Shown: positions 1 through 9,706, counted from the stretch's first letter. The stretch is DNA of 64,000 nucleotides from CBDAUN01 sp965200645 (GCA_965200645.1 CBDAUN010000003.1:124001-188000); one strand, 5' to 3'. Translations and numbers: made by a program. The notes: generated by a model from the letters alone, not told the origin.

Positions 1-813
1 ACATGTTCATGCGGGCGAGGTTATAGGTGGTGTGGTTGATCTCCTGGCCGAAAAAGCCTTCTTCTACAATATGTGCATCAAAATGCTTTTTTGCTTGCAA
101 CAAGAGGGAGCCAGAGCCACAGGCCGGATCATAAATTTTGTTGATGGTGGATTGCTTGTGCATGGCGAGTTGCGCAAGCAGTTTGGAGACATGTTGCGGG
201 GTGAAGAACTCCCCCCCCCTTTGCCCGCATTGGCGGCATAGTTGGAGATGAGAAATTCGTAGGCATCGCCGAAAAGGTCAATCTTGTTGCCCTGAAAATC
301 ACCAAATTTCAGACCTGCAACACCTTTTAGAACGGCAGCCAAACGGGTGTTCTTATCTTTAACCGTAGTGCCAAGCCTGGTGCTGGTGGTGTCAAAGTCA
401 TCAAATAAGCCCTTAATATCATCTTCCGATAGATATCCGCTAGCGGATGCTTCGATCTCTCTGAAGATTTTTGCTAGATCTGTGTTCAGGCTGTCATTGG
501 TGTTCGCGTTTTTTGCAACATTGGCAAAAAGTTGTGAGGGATAAATGAAGTAGCCCTTGGTTTTAGTCGCGTCATCTTTGATCTCTGGTGTAATTACGCA
601 GTCAGACAGTTTCGCATAATCTATACTCTCGTCATCAGCTTCGATATAGTTCGCAAAATTCTCGCTGATAAAACGGTAGAACAGTGTGCCGAGGACATAT
701 TGCTTAAAGTCCCAACCATCGACGGCTCCGCGTACATCATTGGCAATTTGCCAGATTTGCCTTTGTAGTGCGACACGTTGTTGACTGCCTGTCATGTTCT
801 GGTCCTTCTTCAT
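1..813 (-). CDS. hsdM: type IC restriction-modification methylase subunit HsdM, 5' part, frame broken at a G9 run, continues off the left edge
   Basis: Methylation subunit of a type I restriction-modification complex. The first ~195 residues match the N-terminal helical domain of type IC (EcoR124I-like) HsdM, including WDFKQYVLGTLFYRFISENF and DAYEFLISNYAANAGK. Immediately after that, nine G on the coding strand (211-219) shift the frame, and the as-read protein ends in unrelated sequence at 64. With one more G (or two fewer) the frame continues as GEFFTPQHVSKLLAQLAMHK, then the S-adenosylmethionine motif DPACGSGSLLL and GFFGQEINHTTYNLARMNM up to the window edge. The gene is therefore either phase-variable, a recent pseudogene or a homopolymer sequencing error. 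The catalytic NPPY motif and any hsdS/hsdR partners would lie outside the window. Start chosen at the ATG at 813. Family assignment is firm; functional state is open. Confidence 0.9.
211..219. repeat. homopolymer C9 (G9 on the hsdM strand)
   Basis: Nine consecutive C on the + strand inside hsdM, exactly where the reading frame of the methylase is lost. The flanking conserved residues (NAGK before, EFFTP after) place the frameshift in this run. Poly-G tracts of this length are a known slipped-strand switch for restriction-modification genes in other bacteria. Confidence 0.85.
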
Positions 814-1217
814 GACAGGTTTTCTATACGGTCATCAAATTCTGATTTTTTAAATAACGCCAATCTTCTTTAGCTTTGTGACTCGGCAGTTCATCTTCTG
901 TCGCAAGGCAACAGGGCGTTTTTTCTGCAATCTTGAGTTAACCAGCGATTCTGCGGTTCGTCATGATGTGGGTACTTATGAATCATATCTTCAGGTATTT
1001 GAGAAAATATATAAGAATTGATCAAACTATAATATGGCATTGATTTTGCTTCAATTCACGCGTGACTGGATTCCTGCACGGAATACCATATGGAACTGCA
1101 TAAGGAATTTTGGTTTTGCTGGCTTGTCAAGAGCAATCCTCTATTGATTTCAGAAACTGAAAAACCGGCGTTCGAAAAATCAGGTCAAAACGTCCAAACT
1201 TAAGAGAATATCTGACG
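814..1217. other. intergenic region between hsdM and valS
   Basis: About 400 bases with no convincing gene. It must hold the hsdM promoter and the valS 3' end. I see no clear hairpin terminator and no recognisable regulatory motif. An apparent small reading frame at 1127-1444 is antisense/out of frame to the valS 3' end and is not credible. Confidence 0.6.
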
Positions 1218-4004
1218 TTACTGAGGCGATAACCTAGCTTTAATTGATTCAAGTTCGGTCTGCTTTTTAAGGTGTTCCTCAAGTCTATCTCGTTCTCTTT
1301 GGACAATTTCTGCAGGAGCTCTTTCAACAAAGTTCGCATTGGATAGCTTGCCTTGTGATACGTTGACGAGTTTGGTAGTTTCTGCAAGATCTCGATTGAG
1401 CCGCATGAGCTGATCCTCAGTGTGGTCTTCTCTTTCAATCTCAATATAGATTTTCATTGAGTCAATTAGAACCACAGCACAATCATCTGGAGCGTCCGGA
1501 TTCGAACACGATTCAAGGCTCTTTAGTTTTGCAAGTCCAAGAATTAAGTCCAAATTTTGCTTCATATAGACTTGACCCATCGCTGAAGCATTGAAGTAAG
1601 TTGCTTGCAACTTCGCTCCAGGATTTACATCCATTTCGCCACGAACCGTACGAATCTGTGACACTACTTCCTTTACCCAGTTAATTTCACTGACTGCTCC
1701 TGTGTCAACTTCACTATCTCCTGCGCTGGAGTAGAGTTGTAGCATGATTGAGTGATGCTCGTTCTCGCCGTTCCTTTTGAGTGGAATTTTCTGCCATATT
1801 TCTTCGGTGATAAACGGCATGATCGGATGGAGTAGACGCAGAGTTGACTCCAATACATACAATAGAGCGTTACGAATTTGTGTTTGTTCAAAATCAGAAC
1901 AACTACGCAGCTTGATTTTGGCTAACTCGATATACCAATCACAATATTCGCCCCAAATAAACTGATGCAGGTGTTTGGCCGCAATATCAAAACGATATGT
2001 GGAAAATGCTTCTTCAACCAGCAAAGTTGTTTGCCTCAGTTCAGAGATAATCCACCTTTCGGAAGTGCCTAAATCACTCAAGTTGATGTCTTGATCAAGG
2101 ACGGTATCATCTCGATTCATTAGAACGAATCGTGCAGCATTCCATAACTTGTTACAGAAATTTCGATAACCTTCGATTCTGCCAAGGTCGAAACGAATAT
2201 CCCGGCCTTGAGTAGCCAAACTTGCAAAGGTGAAACGTAGCGCATCTGTGCCGTAAGACGGAATACCGTTTGGGAATTGCTGACGAGTGGCCTTCTCAAT
2301 TTTTGGTGCCAAATCTGGTTGCATCAAACCGGTGGTGCGCTTCTCGATGAGTTCAGGTAGTTCAATTCCGTCAATCAGGTCAAGAGGGTCAAGAATGTTG
2401 CCCTTTGATTTGGACATTTTTTGTCCTTCTGAGTCTCGCACTAGTCCATGAATATAGACTTCATCAAAAGGAATACCGTCAGCGAACTTCAATCCAAACA
2501 TGATCATTCGAGCAACCCAAAAGAAGATGATGTCGAATCCTGTTATGAGTACGCTAGTTGTGTAAAAAGTCTTCAAATCTTCCGTTTGTTGCGGCCACCC
2601 AAGCGTAGAAAACGGCCAGAGTGCCGAAGAAAACCACGTATCTAAGACATCTTCGTCCTGACGTAGTTTGATAGATTCTCCATTGTGTTTTTCTTGAGCC
2701 TGTTTGTACGCTTCTTCCTCACTGCGTGCAACGTAAATATGTCCTTCATCGTCATACCACGCAGGAATTCTGTGCCCCCACCAAATTTGCCGTGAAATAC
2801 ACCAATCCTGAAGATCATTCATCCAGTCAAAATATGTTCGCTCCCAGTTGGTAGGAACAAATCTAATTTCTCTATTCTTGACGACCTCAGTTGCAGGTTT
2901 GCCCAAAGGACCCGTACGTACAAACCACTGATCTGTGAGATAGGGTTCGATTACCACCCCCGTTCGATCACCGCGCGGTACTTTGTAGGTGTGGTTTTCA
3001 GTTGCTTCGAGTAATCCGAGCGCATTGAGGTCTTCGACAACCTTTTTGCGAGCCTCAAAGCGGTCCAGTCCGTGATAGGGCGTATCAGGGAGATCAATGG
3101 TCGCCGTCGGAGTCATAATGTTAATAACGTCCAAATTTCCTCTCTGACCCACCTGATAGTCATTAAAGTCATGTGCGGGTGTGATTTTGACGCAACCTGT
3201 GCCAAACTCAGGATCTACATAGTCATCCGCGATGATAGGTATGGGTCTGCCAACCAAGGGCAGAATGACAGTCTTGCCAACAAAGGCTGCATAACGTTCA
3301 TCACTTGGATTGACAGCAACAGCGGTATCTCCAAGCATAGTTTCTGGACGAGTGGTTGCAATGACCAAATATTCGGTACTGTCGGCTATGGGATACCTGA
3401 AATGCCATAAGTGCCCATTTTCTTCTTCGGCTTGAACTTCAAGGTCAGATATTGCCGTAAGCAGCACAGGATCCCAGTTCACCAACCTCTGGCCTCGATA
3501 GATCAATCCCTCTTCGTAAAGTGACACGAATACTTCCTGCACAGCATTGGACAAGTCAGGATCCATGGTAAAGCGTTCGCGCGACCAATCCAATGAGGCT
3601 CCAAGTCGCCTTAACTGACGTTGAATCGTGCCGCCTGAGTGTTCCTTCCACTTCCAAATTTCATCAATGAACTTTTCCCGTCCGAGATCGTGTCGGGATA
3701 CGCCTTCAGCATTCAAGCGACGTTCCACTACCATTTGTGTTGCGATCCCTGCATGGTCGGAACCAGCCTGCCACAATGTTTTGTGACCCTTCATTCGATG
3801 GTAGCGAATCAGAGCATCCATAAGGGTGTTCTGAAAGGCATGTCCCATATGCAGGCTTCCCGTCACATTGGGCGGAGGAATCATGATGCAGTAGGGAGGA
3901 CCATCCCCAAACGGTTCAAAATATCCCTGTTTTTCCCAATGTTCATACATGGGTTGTTCAACAGAATGGGGGTCGAATGCCTTTGGTAGTTGGTCAGTGC
4001 TCAC
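1218..4004 (-). CDS. valS: valyl-tRNA synthetase
   Basis: Class I aminoacyl-tRNA synthetase that charges tRNA-Val with valine in the cytoplasm. The 928-residue length is normal. The ATP-binding HIGH-type motif is HMGH at residues 52-55 within PPNVTGSLHMGHAF, and the KMSKS loop is at about 529-533. The editing (CP1) domain lies between them, the anticodon-binding domain follows, and the C-terminal ~70 residues form the charged coiled-coil arm typical of ValRS. The start is GTG at 4004 (rc of 'cac'), giving the expected N-terminus MSTDQLPKAFDP. The gene is last in pepA-holC-valS, an order common in gammaproteobacteria, 44 bases after holC, and is probably co-transcribed with it. Nothing unusual is seen. 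Confidence 0.98.
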   Translation of the reverse strand: MSTDQLPKAFDPHSVEQPMYEHWEKQGYFEPFGDGPPYCIMIPPPNVTGSLHMGHAFQNTLMDALIRYHRMKGHKTLWQAGSDHAGIATQMVVERRLNAEGVSRHDLGREKFIDEIWKWKEHSGGTIQRQLRRLGASLDWSRERFTMDPDLSNAVQEVFVSLYEEGLIYRGQRLVNWDPVLLTAISDLEVQAEEENGHLWHFRYPIADSTEYLVIATTRPETMLGDTAVAVNPSDERYAAFVGKTVILPLVGRPIPIIADDYVDPEFGTGCVKITPAHDFNDYQVGQRGNLDVINIMTPTATIDLPDTPYHGLDRFEARKKVVEDLNALGLLEATENHTYKVPRGDRTGVVIEPYLTDQWFVRTGPLGKPATEVVKNREIRFVPTNWERTYFDWMNDLQDWCISRQIWWGHRIPAWYDDEGHIYVARSEEEAYKQAQEKHNGESIKLRQDEDVLDTWFSSALWPFSTLGWPQQTEDLKTFYTTSVLITGFDIIFFWVARMIMFGLKFADGIPFDEVYIHGLVRDSEGQKMSKSKGNILDPLDLIDGIELPELIEKRTTGLMQPDLAPKIEKATRQQFPNGIPSYGTDALRFTFASLATQGRDIRFDLGRIEGYRNFCNKLWNAARFVLMNRDDTVLDQDINLSDLGTSERWIISELRQTTLLVEEAFSTYRFDIAAKHLHQFIWGEYCDWYIELAKIKLRSCSDFEQTQIRNALLYVLESTLRLLHPIMPFITEEIWQKIPLKRNGENEHHSIMLQLYSSAGDSEVDTGAVSEINWVKEVVSQIRTVRGEMDVNPGAKLQATYFNASAMGQVYMKQNLDLILGLAKLKSLESCSNPDAPDDCAVVLIDSMKIYIEIEREDHTEDQLMRLNRDLAETTKLVNVSQGKLSNANFVERAPAEIVQRERDRLEEHLKKQTELESIKARLSPQ

Positions 4005-4048
4005 GTTGTTTTAATTTTCTGAAAAAAATTTAGATTCATACCTGCCCA

Positions 4049-4486
4049 TTACACTTCGTGTTTAACTGGAGTGACTCCAGTTAATTCGAGATACTGTCTC
4101 TCTCGATTTAGGGCAAGTTCAATTTCCTGTCTTTGGCTGTTTACCGGGTCGACTATGCGGTCAAATTGTGCGGCGTAGTCGGGTACTTGGTCTCGCGTTA
4201 ACACTAAGACATCCGTCATTTCGGTCGGTGGTGCTGAATGTCCAATAATTACCGGGTATTGTTCAATATTGGCAAAAGTGTTGGATTGATTGGTATGTGG
4301 AATAAAACTCCACCATTTAAAGGTCCAAAGTAACCGATCTACTTCTTCACTACTGGCTTCATCCATGGTCGCAACAAAGACCTTGTGCCCCCGCGTAAAT
4401 GCAGTCTCAACCAGTCTACATGCGAGTCGCAATCTTCCAATTTCACCGGCAGAATTGAAGCGGTAGATGCCGACAGATGTTGTCAT
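4049..4486 (-). CDS. holC: DNA polymerase III chi subunit
   Basis: Chi subunit of the DNA polymerase III clamp-loader complex; in the known system it links the clamp loader (via psi) to single-strand-binding protein at the replication fork. The 145-residue length, the N-terminal strand (VGIYRFNSAGE) and the LLWTFKWWSFIPHT segment fit the family. The tryptophan-rich stretch is the characteristic part; the remainder of chi is poorly conserved, so the call also leans on position. The gene lies between pepA (24 bases upstream) and valS (44 bases downstream), the usual neighbours of holC. ATG start at 4486. Confidence 0.92.
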   Translation of the reverse strand: MTTSVGIYRFNSAGEIGRLRLACRLVETAFTRGHKVFVATMDEASSEEVDRLLWTFKWWSFIPHTNQSNTFANIEQYPVIIGHSAPPTEMTDVLVLTRDQVPDYAAQFDRIVDPVNSQRQEIELALNRERQYLELTGVTPVKHEV

Positions 4487-4510
4487 TTGGCGAGACTTTA
4501 CAGACTCCTG

Positions 4511-6013
4511 TTAATTGAATTGGGTATTACAGCGTCCAAGCAAGAACTGCATGAATAAATAAACCGGACGTCCCGTTGACCCTTTGGCTTTACCATGAAG
4601 CCAAGCCGTACCCGCAACGTCTAAGTGTGCCCAACGAAACTTCTTGGTAAATCTCGCCAAAAAACAGGCAGCGGTTACGGCACCGGCGTCACGACCACCG
4701 ATATTGGCAACATCAGCGAAGTTGCTGTCGAGCATACCTTGATAGTCATCCCATAACGGCATAGGCCATACGCGGTCGCCGCTTATGTTGCCTGCTTCAA
4801 CTAATTCCGCAACCAGTTCTTCGTCACTACTGAACAGACCACTTGGAAATCTGCCCAAAGCAATTACACAGGCTCCGGTTAAGGTGGCGGCATCAACTAC
4901 GGTATCCGGTTCGAATCTTTCAACATAGGTTAATGCATCACACAAAATCAGACGTCCTTCTGCATCCGTATTGAGAATTTCAATTGTGGTACCGTTCATG
5001 CTGGTGACAATGTCTCCGGGTTTGTTGGCAGCGCCATCCGGCAAATTTTCACTGCTGGGTACCACCCCAATAACATTAAGTGGCAGTTTCAATTCGGCTA
5101 CGGCTGACATGGCGCCGATGACTCCCGCGCCACCACACATGTCAAACTTCATCTCATCCATGCTGCTAGCGGGTTTGATTGAAATTCCACCCGCATCAAA
5201 TGTCAATCCTTTTCCAACCAGTACGATGGGTTTAGTGTCTTCAGATGTCCCTCGATAGTTCATAATGATTAGTTTGGCGGGTTCACGACTACCGCGAGAC
5301 ACAGAAAGTAGAGAACCCATTCCCAACTCTTCCATTTGTTCTTCGCTGAGCACTTCGACGTCGAGGTTGCTTTCGTTAGCCAATTCTGTGGCTCGTTCGG
5401 CCAAGTAAGTTGGAGTGCATACATTGCCAGGTAGATTGCCTAGATCTTTGGCAAGATTCACGCCATTGCTGATTGCCTTGCCGAGTCGAATGCCTGAACG
5501 AATCGACTTCAAACTTGCGGATTGAGTAACTGATAGTTGAATTCTCCACTTCTTTCTACGTTTTTTGTTTGCTTTTTTCAAATGCGCGAATACATACAAT
5601 GAATCATTAATGATTTCGACAGTACGTTTTGCTATCCACTCAGAATTGTGGCCCTCTACCTCTAAGTCATCAAGAAAGAACACTGCATTGTCGGGAGTGG
5701 CGGCCTTGATAAATCCAGCAACACCCGCAATAGCCTTTTGAAAGTTGTTTGCGTTCAATTTACTTTTCCTGCCGAGTCGGACAACGAGAGCTCTTTTGGA
5801 TTCAGACCCGTTCAGAGGGGAAATTAATGCACAACTGCCAACTTTGTTCTTGAGATCGTTGTTCGAAATTAGGGTAGTCACTGCTCCATTGGAAATTTCA
5901 TCAAGTTCTTTGGCACTGACTGTAAAATTGTCTTTATCGTAAACTCCAGCAATGATGTAGCCGGCACGGCAATTTGAAGCTGAATTACGGGCAGAAGTAA
6001 ACTGAACTGTCAT
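4511..6013 (-). CDS. pepA: leucyl aminopeptidase (cytosol aminopeptidase, M17 family)
   Basis: Two-metal cytosolic aminopeptidase that removes N-terminal residues from peptides; in E. coli the homologue also binds DNA (XerA/CarP). Length 500 residues. The family signature NTDAEGRL is at residues 348-355, preceded by GLTFDAGGISIKPASSMDEM, which supplies the metal-binding Lys/Asp residues, and followed by VVDAATLTGAC. The N-terminal macro-like domain occupies roughly 1-170; a basic stretch (KKANKKRRKKWR, about 145-156) sits at its end. ATG start at 6013, divergent from lptF, with the ~160-base gap at 6014-6174 serving as the shared promoter region. First gene of pepA-holC-valS. Confidence 0.97.
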   Translation of the reverse strand: MTVQFTSARNSASNCRAGYIIAGVYDKDNFTVSAKELDEISNGAVTTLISNNDLKNKVGSCALISPLNGSESKRALVVRLGRKSKLNANNFQKAIAGVAGFIKAATPDNAVFFLDDLEVEGHNSEWIAKRTVEIINDSLYVFAHLKKANKKRRKKWRIQLSVTQSASLKSIRSGIRLGKAISNGVNLAKDLGNLPGNVCTPTYLAERATELANESNLDVEVLSEEQMEELGMGSLLSVSRGSREPAKLIIMNYRGTSEDTKPIVLVGKGLTFDAGGISIKPASSMDEMKFDMCGGAGVIGAMSAVAELKLPLNVIGVVPSSENLPDGAANKPGDIVTSMNGTTIEILNTDAEGRLILCDALTYVERFEPDTVVDAATLTGACVIALGRFPSGLFSSDEELVAELVEAGNISGDRVWPMPLWDDYQGMLDSNFADVANIGGRDAGAVTAACFLARFTKKFRWAHLDVAGTAWLHGKAKGSTGRPVYLFMQFLLGRCNTQFN

Positions 6014-6174
6014 TTTTTGATTCCGTTGAAAAAGAAATGGTTATGTAGTAGACGGACATACACGGTGGTAAATTTTAGCAGAAGATCGGTTTTATTCTAT
6101 CGCCCCGGTCGTGCTGAAACTCTCTCTGAGACAATGAATTGTCCCCTTCAACTTGCTCTAGTCAAAAGTAAAAA

Positions 6175-7281
6175 TTGAAGTTACTGAAGATTTATCAAAG
6201 GAAACTAGCGCTAGAAACTATATTTACGTGTGTAGTGGTTTCCTTCGTTGTAATCACCATATATCTAGTAGGGAAAATTGTGGCGCTACTTCGCCGTGCC
6301 GTTCAAGGCAATGTTCCAACTGATGGTCTACTGGAAATACTATTGTTGAAGACAGTCGCTTTCCTTGATGTGATTCTTGCGCCTGTACTTTTCGTTTCGA
6401 TATTATTAGTGCTTACACGTTGGAGTCGTGATAAAGAATTTACCATCTTTTCGGCTAGTGGAATTGGCCCACTAAATTATTTATCAGTGGTTGGTCTCAT
6501 TGTGCTAGGGGCAGTCTGTATCGTTATGCCACTGAGTTTGTACTTCACCCCTCAGGCAGAACGAAACTTTTCCAGGTTGCTCCAGGAATTTAAACACAAT
6601 TCGGTATATACCACCCTTGAACAGGGGGAGTTCCTTACTAGCGATGGTGGGAAAAGGGTGGTCTTTTTTTCAACTGGCAACAACCTGCCTGACGAGTACC
6701 GGCTGTTTCACTATGAGTCACATTCGCCTGCACTGGAATCCATTGCAATTGCCAGAACGGGAGAGATCGGTCATCACCTGACCACAGATGACCAATCGTT
6801 GTTGCTCAACAATGGACTTCAGTATTGGCTTTCCGACGGAGCACCCACATACGAACGGATTCAGTTTGAGACCTTTGTATCAAACTTGAATGCGCCTGTT
6901 CAGTTTAAGTTCAAATTACCGATAAAAGCAAAACCTACATTGGAACTAATCGGGTCTGACAATCAGTCAGAAAGGGCAGAGTTGATGTGGCGCGTTTCCA
7001 AAGTAGTTATGATTCCAATCGTTATAGCAGCGGCATTTGCGATGGGGTGCGTGCCGCTTGGAAATGGGGTTGGTGTCAACCTTCTCACTTCCGTAGCAAT
7101 CTTCTTTATTTACAACAGTTTAATTAGTTTTTCTGTAGATGAAATTCGACAAGGTACCGATTATGCTCAATTAATGTTGTGGTCCATACATGGATTGGCC
7201 TTATCTTTAGTTGTATCGGTCATTATTCGTTATTTAGACAACAAGCCTGCATTGCCCGGGTTACTTAGGACCAAACTTTAA
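6175..7281 (+). CDS. lptF: LPS export ABC transporter permease LptF
   Basis: Inner-membrane permease that with LptG and the ATPase LptB extracts lipopolysaccharide from the inner membrane and passes it to LptC. 368 residues with the YjgP/YjgQ layout: three hydrophobic segments in the first ~125 residues, a periplasmic beta-jellyroll region (about 125-265) and three more membrane segments at the C-terminus. The only possible start is TTG at 6175, because an in-frame TAA at 6169-6171 closes the frame directly upstream; MKLLKIYQRKLALET is a typical LptF N-terminus. lptG follows after two bases. TTG plus no obvious Shine-Dalgarno suggests low translation. Confidence 0.95.
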   Translation: MKLLKIYQRKLALETIFTCVVVSFVVITIYLVGKIVALLRRAVQGNVPTDGLLEILLLKTVAFLDVILAPVLFVSILLVLTRWSRDKEFTIFSASGIGPLNYLSVVGLIVLGAVCIVMPLSLYFTPQAERNFSRLLQEFKHNSVYTTLEQGEFLTSDGGKRVVFFSTGNNLPDEYRLFHYESHSPALESIAIARTGEIGHHLTTDDQSLLLNNGLQYWLSDGAPTYERIQFETFVSNLNAPVQFKFKLPIKAKPTLELIGSDNQSERAELMWRVSKVVMIPIVIAAAFAMGCVPLGNGVGVNLLTSVAIFFIYNSLISFSVDEIRQGTDYAQLMLWSIHGLALSLVVSVIIRYLDNKPALPGLLRTKL

Positions 7282-7283
7282 TC

Positions 7284-8363
7284 ATGATCAAGACCATGGA
7301 CCGCCACGTCGGAGCCGAAGTGCTGCGCAAGACGATGGTGGCAGGTTTTTGGTTATTGTGTCTATATTCATTCATCGCATTTTTGGAGCTGCTCTCCGAA
7401 TATGGCTCCGATAACGATTTCGGTTTAATTGGCAAGTTGTATGCATTGTCAATTCCTCGGCAAATTTATGATTTGGCACCAATGATACTTTTACTTGGGA
7501 CACTGCTTGGAATGTCCACATTGGCAAGGCATTCGGAACTCATTGCATTACAAGCCGGTAGTATTTCCCGTCATCGAATAGCAGCAACGGTGATGGGCTT
7601 GGCAGCAATTATTGCTGTACTCGTAGCAGTTTGGGGAGAGTTTGTAGTCCCCACGAGTGAAAAGAAAAAAGATGAGATTTTGCTTCAAATTGAATCCGAT
7701 TTTGGCAAGAGTAACCCAATAACCGGGACTTGGGTTCGAGATGGACAATATTATTTTCGTTTCAGTCGTATTAACAATGACGGAATGATGTCGGCGGTAA
7801 CCTTATTCGAAGTGTCTACGAATGGAGGTTTGGCCGAAAAATCCGTAGCCAGCAGCGCAAGAGTGGATGACGATAGAGGTGCGCTAATCCTCAACGAGGT
7901 AGTTCGTAGTATTTACTTCGACGGTTTCACTGAAACTGATGAAATTGAAACAACGGAGATTCCAGTCTCAGTAACCACTCAAACATTACAGGCGTTAGGT
8001 TGGACTCCAGTTCAGATGCCGACTTGGGAGTTATTCAATCTTTCCAGATTTCTCCGGGCAAACGGTCACAATTCAGACGTATTGGATGTCACTTTTTGGA
8101 ATAGACTGATCATCCCCATCACGTCCGTTATGATGGTTGCTTGTGTCATTCCCTTCGCATTTAGAGGTGGGAGAAGGGGAGTAAGTTACTCCGTGTTTCT
8201 TGGGATTGTGGTGGGTTTGGGATACTTTGCTATCCAGCAATCCATCGCTTATGTCGTCCTGCTTAGAGGTCTGTTACCAATTCTTGGAGCAACGATAACG
8301 CTAACCATATTTGCTATGGGAGCAACCTATGCATTGGCAAAACTTGGAAAGTTGCGCGTGTAA
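7284..8363 (+). CDS. lptG: LPS export ABC transporter permease LptG
   Basis: Partner of LptF in the LptB2FG lipopolysaccharide extractor. 359 residues, six predicted membrane segments with a central periplasmic domain; the N-terminal MDRHVGAEVLRKT and the conserved LLGTLLGMSTLARHSELIALQAGS segment identify LptG rather than LptF. It begins two bases after the lptF stop, so the two are translationally coupled. The C-terminal membrane part (MMVACVIPFAFRGGRRG and following) is intact. No terminator is recognisable right after the gene. Confidence 0.95.
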   Translation: MIKTMDRHVGAEVLRKTMVAGFWLLCLYSFIAFLELLSEYGSDNDFGLIGKLYALSIPRQIYDLAPMILLLGTLLGMSTLARHSELIALQAGSISRHRIAATVMGLAAIIAVLVAVWGEFVVPTSEKKKDEILLQIESDFGKSNPITGTWVRDGQYYFRFSRINNDGMMSAVTLFEVSTNGGLAEKSVASSARVDDDRGALILNEVVRSIYFDGFTETDEIETTEIPVSVTTQTLQALGWTPVQMPTWELFNLSRFLRANGHNSDVLDVTFWNRLIIPITSVMMVACVIPFAFRGGRRGVSYSVFLGIVVGLGYFAIQQSIAYVVLLRGLLPILGATITLTIFAMGATYALAKLGKLRV

Positions 8364-8734
8364 CAATTAGTCTGATTTGTCTTTATTATTGCAAATCAAT
8401 GGCTTACAGGTTAGCAGTGGTTATTGCAATGGAAGGTACTGACAAAGCAAAAAGATATTCACAGCCTCGAATTATGCTTGTTTTTCAACTTACATCAACT
8501 ATTTCTTGAATTACTTTAAATTCTTTAAGATAACTCATTGTTATTAAACAACTTTTACATGATACAAATGCGATAGGACAAAGTTATCAAGTTTGTTTGA
8601 GCATTTCTATTACGTATTGAATAGGATTTTCCACATAATTATTCACAGGCTCATTTCGCAAACATTTTGAACCTGCCATTGCTCCGAATCGCTGAACAAT
8701 AGTTTGTCAAGTAATTTCAATATGTTGTAGAAGA
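8364..8734. other. intergenic region lptG to tRNA-Arg
   Basis: A-T rich stretch with no supported gene. It lies between the 3' ends of lptG (+) and tRNA-Arg (-), so it should carry their transcription ends. Only weak short dyads are visible (for example GATTTG...CAAATC just after lptG), not a clear intrinsic terminator. Confidence 0.5.
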
Positions 8735-8811
8735 TGGCGCCCCGGAGACGATTCGAACGTCTGACCTGCCGCTTAGGAGGCGGCTGCTCTGTCCTGCTGA
8801 GCTACCGGGGC
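8735..8811 (-). tRNA. tRNA-Arg (anticodon CCU)
   Basis: A complete 77-base cloverleaf is readable on the minus strand. The acceptor stem GCCCCGG pairs with CCGGGGC, the D stem is GCTC/GAGC, the anticodon stem GCCGC/GCGGC encloses the loop CTCCTAA (anticodon CCT, reads AGG), there is a 5-base variable loop, the T arm AGACG-TTCGAAT-CGTCT, discriminator G and an encoded CCA. All stems pair without mismatch. Confidence 0.98.
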
Positions 8812-8870
8812 GAAAATCAAGGAAAGAAGAAAAATTTGCTAAGGTCACGCAAGTTTTCCTTTCCAGTGTG

Positions 8871-9287
8871 TTATTTGAGCATAGCCTCCATAATTGCCCT
8901 TTGATTCTCTGGGAGCTTTTCTGCTCCTCTGAGTTCCAAGTTGAAGTATGCACTGGTTTTTTCCGACGTTGCCGCAAGGGTACCAGTGGAGTCGTTATAC
9001 ATTTCATGTAGTGCGGTAAATGAAGAGCCACCTATGCGTGTCAAACTGGACTTTATGACAACTAAACTGCCTACTGAAAGTTCCGCCTTGTATTCCAGCA
9101 CATCCCTAACGTCAGCGAATCCACGCTGATTACTATTGAGGAATTCAGGGTCAAATCCAAACTTGGCGACATGATGCCAAAACGCCGCATCAAACATGCC
9201 GACATAGTGCATTACGGTCATGTGATTTTGGTGATCGCAGTGCCATGGATAAACAACTGCTCTAAATGTTTCTATTGGTGTTCCCAT
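8871..9287 (-). CDS. hotdog-fold acyl-CoA thioesterase (4HBT superfamily)
   Basis: 138-residue single-domain hotdog protein. The N-terminal segment YPWHCDHQNHMTVMHYVGMFD aligns with the region of 4-hydroxybenzoyl-CoA thioesterase-type enzymes that carries the catalytic acid (here Asp18 in the CDHQNHM stretch) at the start of the central helix. The family hydrolyses acyl-CoA thioesters, usually as dimers or tetramers. Substrate cannot be inferred. It ends 60 bases before tRNA-Arg on the same strand and is not in an obvious operon. A second, different hotdog thioesterase occurs at 15438. ATG at 9287. Confidence 0.8.
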   Translation of the reverse strand: MGTPIETFRAVVYPWHCDHQNHMTVMHYVGMFDAAFWHHVAKFGFDPEFLNSNQRGFADVRDVLEYKAELSVGSLVVIKSSLTRIGGSSFTALHEMYNDSTGTLAATSEKTSAYFNLELRGAEKLPENQRAIMEAMLK

Positions 9288-9706
9288 AAAGTTAGCCTGT
9301 AAGCTTCATTTAAATGTAATTTGCCGAATGTGGTTGCAACGAAAGTGAAAAATAGTTCAGAACTTCCGTCACAACTGAATTTTAATTTTATTCAATTGTA
9401 TCTAACGCGTGTAGTTCCAATCGAAGACTCACCTATAAACTTTGTCGCAACGACTTGCAACAGGCATCTTAATCGGTTGAAGATTAGTGGAATCTACAAC
9501 TTTCGATAAATTTGAATTTAGTCATAGCCTGGGGTCATCAATACAGATCTTTGCGACTTTGAATGGGTTATAAAACTGGTTGGCTTTGAAAATCATTTTT
9601 ATTGACCTTGCACCATCAGTGTTAACATTAAGCAAAATGGTAATGATAAATTGGGCCACTATTTATCATTGTAACAACCAGTTATCATCTTCAATAAGTT
9701 CATCCA
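9288..9706. other. divergent intergenic region thioesterase / hlyU-like
   Basis: About 420 bases between two divergent genes, so it holds both promoters. No credible gene. The clearest structure is the perfect 10-base inverted repeat at 9642-9670 listed separately. Confidence 0.5.
9642..9670. promoter_or_regulatory. perfect inverted repeat upstream of the hlyU-like gene, possible operator
   Basis: AATGATAAAT (9642-9651) is followed after nine bases by its exact reverse complement ATTTATCATT (9661-9670), ending 36 bases before the ATG of the HlyU-family gene. Position and symmetry suggest a binding site for a dimeric regulator. The half-site recalls part of iron-box-like sequences, but the spacing does not match a classical Fur box. 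No T tract follows, so a terminator is unlikely. Confidence 0.45.

Noticed and set aside
1127..1444. Small minus-strand reading frame at the end of valS
   Set aside because: Alternative frame of the valS coding strand; overlaps the coding sequence and lacks independent support.
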